Shown here: positions 6,755-9,339 of the stretch, piece after piece
Layout of the letters: every line of letters begins with the position of its first letter
Numbering within the stretch: the first letter of the stretch is position 1
From: Methanobacterium sp.
Lineage (GTDB): Archaea > Methanobacteriota > Methanobacteria > Methanobacteriales > Methanobacteriaceae
Direction of reading: 5' to 3'
Assembly (NCBI GenBank): GCA_015661405.1
Contig: JACWMK010000072.1
Location: 1-9,339 of the forward strand
DNA: 9,339 nucleotides
Notes under the pieces: model-generated
What the model was told of the DNA's origin: nothing
The model's database searches: none
The model's input: only the letters and a program-made list of their open reading frames with translations
Made by a program: the position numbers and the translations under genes

Positions 6755-6919
6755 TTATTTATTAATATTATGATTATTTTTTTTGGATTTTTTTGAGAAA
6801 TTTTTAAGTTCCCTATACCTCCAATAAATGTATAAACGACGGGAAATTATCGATCCTAAAGTAACCATAGGAAGTATAGATACTAAAAGATTTATTTTAT
6901 CAAATCTTTCTTCATTCAT
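6755..6919 (-). CDS. small membrane protein, 54 aa
   Basis: ATG at 6919 opens 54 codons: MNEERFDK, a hydrophobic helix at about residues 9-26 (INLLVSILPMVTLGSIIS), then a strongly basic tail with RRLYIYWRYRELK and a Lys/Asn-rich end, stopping at TAA 6755-6757. One membrane helix followed by a positive cytoplasmic tail is a coherent design and fits positive-inside orientation with the N-terminus outside. GGA lies eight bases before the ATG, weak as a ribosome site; GATATAAAG at 6952-6960 would start transcription about 12 nt upstream. It is transcribed away from the PepSY-like gene from a shared region and lies 120 bp upstream of the methyltransferase on the same strand. A 39-codon frame on the opposite strand (6828-6947) is judged its shadow. 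Family not recognised. Confidence 0.5.
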   Translation of the reverse strand: MNEERFDKINLLVSILPMVTLGSIISRRLYIYWRYRELKNFSKKSKKNNHNINK

Positions 6920-6950
6920 TTATTGTTCCAAAAAAAAGAATAATTAATTA

Positions 6951-6961
6951 TCTTTATATCA
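6951..6961. promoter_or_regulatory. shared divergent TATA region
   Basis: TCTTTATATCA reads as a TATA element on both strands (TTTATATC on plus, GATATAAAG on minus). It would serve the 54-aa gene leftward (start about 6931) and the PepSY-like gene rightward (start about 6983). If one TBP site serves both, the two genes would compete. Confidence 0.35.
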
Positions 6962-6989
6962 CTACATGGAATCCTTAATGAATAATTTA

Positions 6990-7441
6990 ATGAATGAAAG
7001 GGTAATGTTCATAGGGATAATTATAATTTTGGTGGGAGTTTTAGGACTTGCAGGAAGTTATATTCTATTTTCAAACCATGATTCTCAAGTAACACCTAAT
7101 AATACAACTGTTAATAATAATAATATCAACAAATAATTCGACAGAGAATAATTCTACAGCTGTAGTTTCAAAATCAAGTAATACACCTAGTAGTAATCAA
7201 GTTACTAATGCCAAATATCGGGAGCTACTGCTATCGCTGATGTAGAATCTGGGCGTGATAATAGCGGACACTACTATTCTGCTTCCTATGTTCAAAATGG
7301 AAACAGCCCTTACTATGTAATCACAGATTTTGATGATAATGCTCATATAATGGGCAAGTTACAGGTACAATTGATGTAAGTGCAATTAGTGGGCAAATTT
7401 TAAGTGAAAATGATAATGCATTAGCAGGACCGGCACAATAA
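6990..7441 (+). pseudogene. PepSY-like anchored surface protein broken by three frameshifts
   Basis: Four overlapping reading frames make one sensible protein of about 150 aa. MNERV, one hydrophobic helix (MFIGIIIILVGVLGLAG), then an Asn/Thr linker dense in N-x-S/T sequons, then a domain containing GATAIADVESGRDNSGHYY, SPYYVITDFDD and GQVTGTIDVSAISGQIL. The last motif resembles the 'DA-TG-IL' end of PepSY domains, usually inhibitory or regulatory modules outside the membrane. Breaks: one extra A near 7125 in an AAT run (stop at 7134), one A missing near 7213-7215 (stop at 7243), one A missing near 7349-7350 (stop at 7377). Fixing each by one base gives an uninterrupted frame to TAA 7439-7441. 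ATGs at 6966, 6978, 6990 and 7005 share the frame; the predicted transcript start (about 6983) favours 6990 or 7005. Decayed gene, or sequence error at A-runs. Confidence 0.55.
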
Positions 7442-7444
7442 TAG

Positions 7445-7482
7445 TTTAAAAAAATTTATTATTTGAATAACATATTTTTTTT
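7445..7482. terminator. convergent terminator region
   Basis: A7 at 7448-7454 and T8 at 7475-7482 flank a short spacer and can pair. The T8 run ends transcription from the PepSY-like locus; the A7 run, read as T7 on the minus strand, ends the gene coming from the right. Confidence 0.5.
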
Positions 7483-8201
7483 ACGATGTTATGTTGAAAC
7501 TATTTAAAATGAGATTAAAATTGGGTTGATTTTTCTCAAAGTCTTGAATTTCGGATTCATACTCAATCACATAAACTGTACTATTCTTTCTAATTAATAC
7601 GTCCTCTGTTTCCTTTTGCGTGCCATACTCATCAGTCCAAGTATATAAAACTTGGTAGGCATTTAATCCCAATATAGTTGTATAATTATCTGATATAAAC
7701 TGATAGTTGCTGAGATTCGCATAATTTTCCATATCATTATATGAAGTCCGTAAATCTTCATTAGGATTAACATTATTAGAGTTTACTACCAAATAAGTTT
7801 CAAAATTATTAGTTAAGGATGCCGGATCACCAACCCCACCTAAAGCATCAAACATCTGCTTGCCGAGTGTTAAAGTTCAGTGTAGTCCAAGTGAATGGGT
7901 AATGAAATGTGATGCCATTATTATCATATGTTTTATAAATAATTGGATTCGTGGAATTTTCGGATTCAGATGCGATGATCCCTAATATTATCATAAAACC
8001 GAAACACACCCCTGCAAGAATTAATACTCCCAATATGATATGCTTCCGCCGCAATTTTTTTTGTGAGGCAGTCTCTAATTCATTCCCACAACTTTGACAA
8101 TAAATAGAATCTGGCTTATTCTTAAATCCACAATTCGCACACTTAACTTTATCATCCTTTACCTTTTGAACTCGTTTTTGCGCATCATCCTTACTGACCA
8201 T
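7481..8201 (-). pseudogene. zinc-ribbon / TM / PsbP-like protein, one frameshift
   Basis: Start ATG at 8201, with GGGAGA seven bases upstream. The first 117 codons hold a zinc ribbon, C21-x2-C24-x10-C35-x2-C38 (KCANCGF...YCQSCGNE), a basic stretch KKLRRKH, one hydrophobic helix (about 54-78), and YDNNGITFHYPFTW, the entry strand of a PsbP-like domain. A TGA then ends the frame at 7848-7850. In the +1 frame the domain continues FDALGGVGDPASL through LNAYQVLYTWTDEYG to LILNSFNITS at 7481. The extra T in GTTTGA is the only obstacle; repaired length about 239 aa. The two halves are clearly one protein: neither has a complete domain, and the end matches the 'NSLKIN' end of the intact paralogue at 708-1301. 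The cytosolic ribbon plus outside domain is common in Methanobacteriales; role unknown. An in-frame ATG at 8279 would add 26 residues, but the ribosome site favours 8201. Confidence 0.7.
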
Positions 8202-8320
8202 TTTAAATTCTCCCACGCATTTCAAAAGAAAATATTCTTTTTTTAATTCCCCCGAACTTAATGCGTCCCTATCCATCATTCTGTTATGAATGGATTATGG
8301 CCGTATATTACTATTCAGTA

Positions 8321-8412
8321 GTAGTAATTAGTTAATGAAGTTTATAGCCATACATGGATAAAAATAATACCAGTATCCATTTATGGTTTCAGTACCTAGA
8401 TGCTAATACTAC
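8321..8412. repeat. 92-nt imperfect palindrome, possible structured RNA
   Basis: Inner arms at 8348-8360 and 8374-8386 pair at 12 of 13 positions around a 13-nt loop. Outer arms GTAGTAATTAG (8321-8331) and CTAATACTAC (8403-8412) pair with one bulged A. The spacers on each side are both 16 nt. A symmetrical TATA-like string at 8442-8452 lies about 30 nt beyond the right end; read leftward it would start a transcript almost exactly at the palindrome. Confidence 0.4.
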
Positions 8413-8441
8413 AATATTTTTCTATTTATTCTAAATTTAAA

Positions 8442-8452
8442 GATATATAAAT
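8442..8452. promoter_or_regulatory. TATA-like element in the long gap
   Basis: GATATATAAAT is a strong TATA match and nearly symmetrical. Leftward it points into the palindrome and then, after about 220 nt, to the zinc-ribbon gene. Rightward there is no gene for 560 nt. Confidence 0.3.
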
Positions 8453-8484
8453 ATGTGAAAAAATAGGATATTTTGTTAAATTAA

Positions 8485-8790
8485 TTAAAAAAAAATAGTA
8501 AATAAATTCATTATAAGTTGTTTTAAAAAATTCTTTTTACTTATAAAAAATTTGCTCATCCTTTAACTTGCCTTCTAGAAATTTTAACAAAATAATTATT
8601 AAAAAATAGGAATCTAAATGTTATAAATTAGAAATAACTTTTCCATACTATACTAAATGTTAGTATATTACTTTTGGAATGAAAAAGATGTAGAAAGCTT
8701 TTTTTTATAAAAATAAAATAAGAAAAAATAAAAAAATTTCTTTTATATAGTAATTTACTCATCAATTAATCTTTTTTTCTAGAAACATTA
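8485..8790 (-). repeat. two diverged copies of a TTCTAGAA...ATGAG segment
   Basis: On the minus strand, TTCTAGAA is followed 13-14 nt later by ATGAGYAAATT at two places about 203 bp apart (TTCTAGAA at 8573-8580 and 8777-8784). Each ATG opens a short frame: 24 aa (8485-8559, MSKFFISKKNFLKQ...) and 44 aa (8628-8762, MSKLLYKRNFFIF...). Both are Phe/Ile/Lys-rich, as any AT-rich frame would be, and lack ribosome sites, so I do not call them genes. The rest of 8413-8940 holds no gene I can support. Confidence 0.25.
8641..8679. repeat. dyad with 8-bp perfect arms
   Basis: TATACTAA (8649-8656) and TTAGTATA (8660-8667) are perfect inverted arms around ATG; TTCCA (8641-8645) and TGGAA (8675-8679) form an outer pair. 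Could be an operator or a hairpin; no gene lies next to it. Confidence 0.3.
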
Positions 8791-8941
8791 GCTCTTATTT
8801 ACCTTTTTTTAATTTATAATGTATATAATCAATTAATATTAATTTTATGTTTTGATTAGTGAAACCAACTCAATAAAACTAAAAATTTATGATATAAGAA
8901 CAGATATTATAATAAATAATTTTTAAAAAAAATTTGATTCG

Positions 8942-8950
8942 TTTATATTG
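8942..8950 (+). promoter_or_regulatory. candidate TATA element of the amidohydrolase gene
   Basis: TTTATATTG predicts transcription from about 8972 and a leader near 40 nt, which includes the ribosome site AAAAGGA at 8998-9004, ten bases before the ATG at 9014. Confidence 0.4.
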
Positions 8951-9013
8951 AGTATTAAATATTAATAATTTTAGATTTAATATTAAAAATATAGAGAAAA
9001 AGGACACGTTAAA

Positions 9014-9339
9014 ATGTATACTCTTATTCACAATGGATCTTTAATAGATGGAACTGGAAATCAACCATTAAATGATGCTGCAATTCTGATTAAAAATAAT
9101 ATTATAGAGTATGTAGGATTAGAAGAATCTCCAAATCTTCCGGAAACTAAAATTAAAAAGATAGATGTTAATGGTGGGTATATTCTTCCAGGCTTTATTG
9201 ACAGTCACTTACATCTCATGTCTAACGGATTTAAATTTGAGGATACCATGTACACTCCACTATCCTTATATTTTTATAAGGCAGTGGAAAACATGCGTCT
9301 CACAATCAATGCTGGAGTGACTACTGTCCGTGACGCGGG
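9014..9339 (+). CDS. metal-dependent amidohydrolase, N-terminal part
   Basis: 108 codons visible, cut by the window end. The start MYTLIHNGSLIDGTGNQPL forms the small beta-sandwich typical of the imidazolonepropionase/Xaa-Pro dipeptidase-like branch of the amidohydrolase superfamily. GGYILPGFIDSHLHL follows at 55-69, with the metal-binding H65-x-H67 pair after the conserved PGFID. NAGVTTVRDAG at 99-109 is the conserved 'GVTTVRD' strand and confirms the subfamily. Family members use one or two divalent metals to hydrolyse cyclic amides or peptide-like bonds; the substrate cannot be read from this part. The enzyme is cytosolic, with no signal peptide. The later metal ligands (carboxylated Lys or further His, and Asp) lie beyond the window. 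The coding sequence is clean and less AT-rich than the gap before it. AAAAGGA precedes the ATG. Confidence 0.92.
   Translation, partial: MYTLIHNGSLIDGTGNQPLNDAAILIKNNIIEYVGLEESPNLPETKIKKIDVNGGYILPGFIDSHLHLMSNGFKFEDTMYTPLSLYFYKAVENMRLTINAGVTTVRDA

Noticed and set aside
6743..6771. Direct repeat ATTAATATTAT, two copies 18 bp apart
   Set aside because: Mostly inside the 3' end of the 54-aa gene and pure A/T, so easily due to chance.
6828..6947. 39-codon plus-strand frame starting MYKRREIIDPKV
   Set aside because: Opposite the longer 54-aa membrane-protein frame, which has a promoter at the right place; no ribosome site here.
8202..8279. N-terminal extension of the zinc-ribbon protein from ATG 8279
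   Set aside because: The ATG at 8201 has GGGAGA at good spacing and homologues start near the ribbon; kept only as an alternative.
1..9339. CRISPR array, tRNA, rRNA, transposase or integrase
   Set aside because: I looked for regularly spaced repeats, T-loop/anticodon patterns and catalytic motifs on both strands and found none that hold up.

Overview
The window looks like AT-rich archaeal DNA, most likely from a Methanobacterium-type methanogen (Methanobacteriales). The signs are A/T-box promoters (TATA elements about 25-30 nt before plausible transcript starts), GTGA/GGAGA-like ribosome sites, Asn/Thr-rich extracytoplasmic proteins full of N-x-S/T sequons, small CxxC zinc-ribbon proteins, PsbP-like membrane-anchored proteins, and a large soluble multi-PAS histidine kinase. 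The genus is an inference from gene style; no marker gene is present.

Layout. 1-620: two small tail-to-tail loci, each readable only if one base is corrected (a 99-aa protein on +, a 43-aa CxxC protein on -). 708-1301 (-): an intact PsbP-like membrane-anchored protein. 1390-1860: very AT-rich, with a frameshifted CxxC/HH remnant. 1913-5164 (+): a 1083-aa cytoplasmic histidine kinase with six PAS domains, followed by a T9 terminator. 5200-5830: no solid gene, one stem-loop and a decayed reading frame. 5832-6635 (-): a membrane methyltransferase of the isoprenylcysteine carboxylmethyltransferase (ICMT) family whose N-terminal half is a gapless 71-residue tandem duplication. 6755-6919 (-): a 54-aa membrane protein. 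6990-7441 (+): a PepSY-like secreted/anchored protein broken by three frameshifts. 7481-8201 (-): a zinc-ribbon/TM/PsbP-like protein broken by one frameshift. 8280-9000: about 700 nt with no firm gene, but with stem-loops and a diverged duplication. 9014-end (+): the start of an amidohydrolase that runs off the window.

How they fit together. There is no multi-gene operon: nearly every gene has its own TATA-like element and orientation changes often. The recurring theme is the cell surface, with four or five small anchored proteins, two of them PsbP-like paralogues. The kinase has no response regulator in the window. The most informative pattern is that the long genes are clean while five short loci together carry seven single-base frameshifts, which reads as a decaying accessory region, although draft-sequence error must be excluded. 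I did not find a defence system, CRISPR array, transposase or tRNA.
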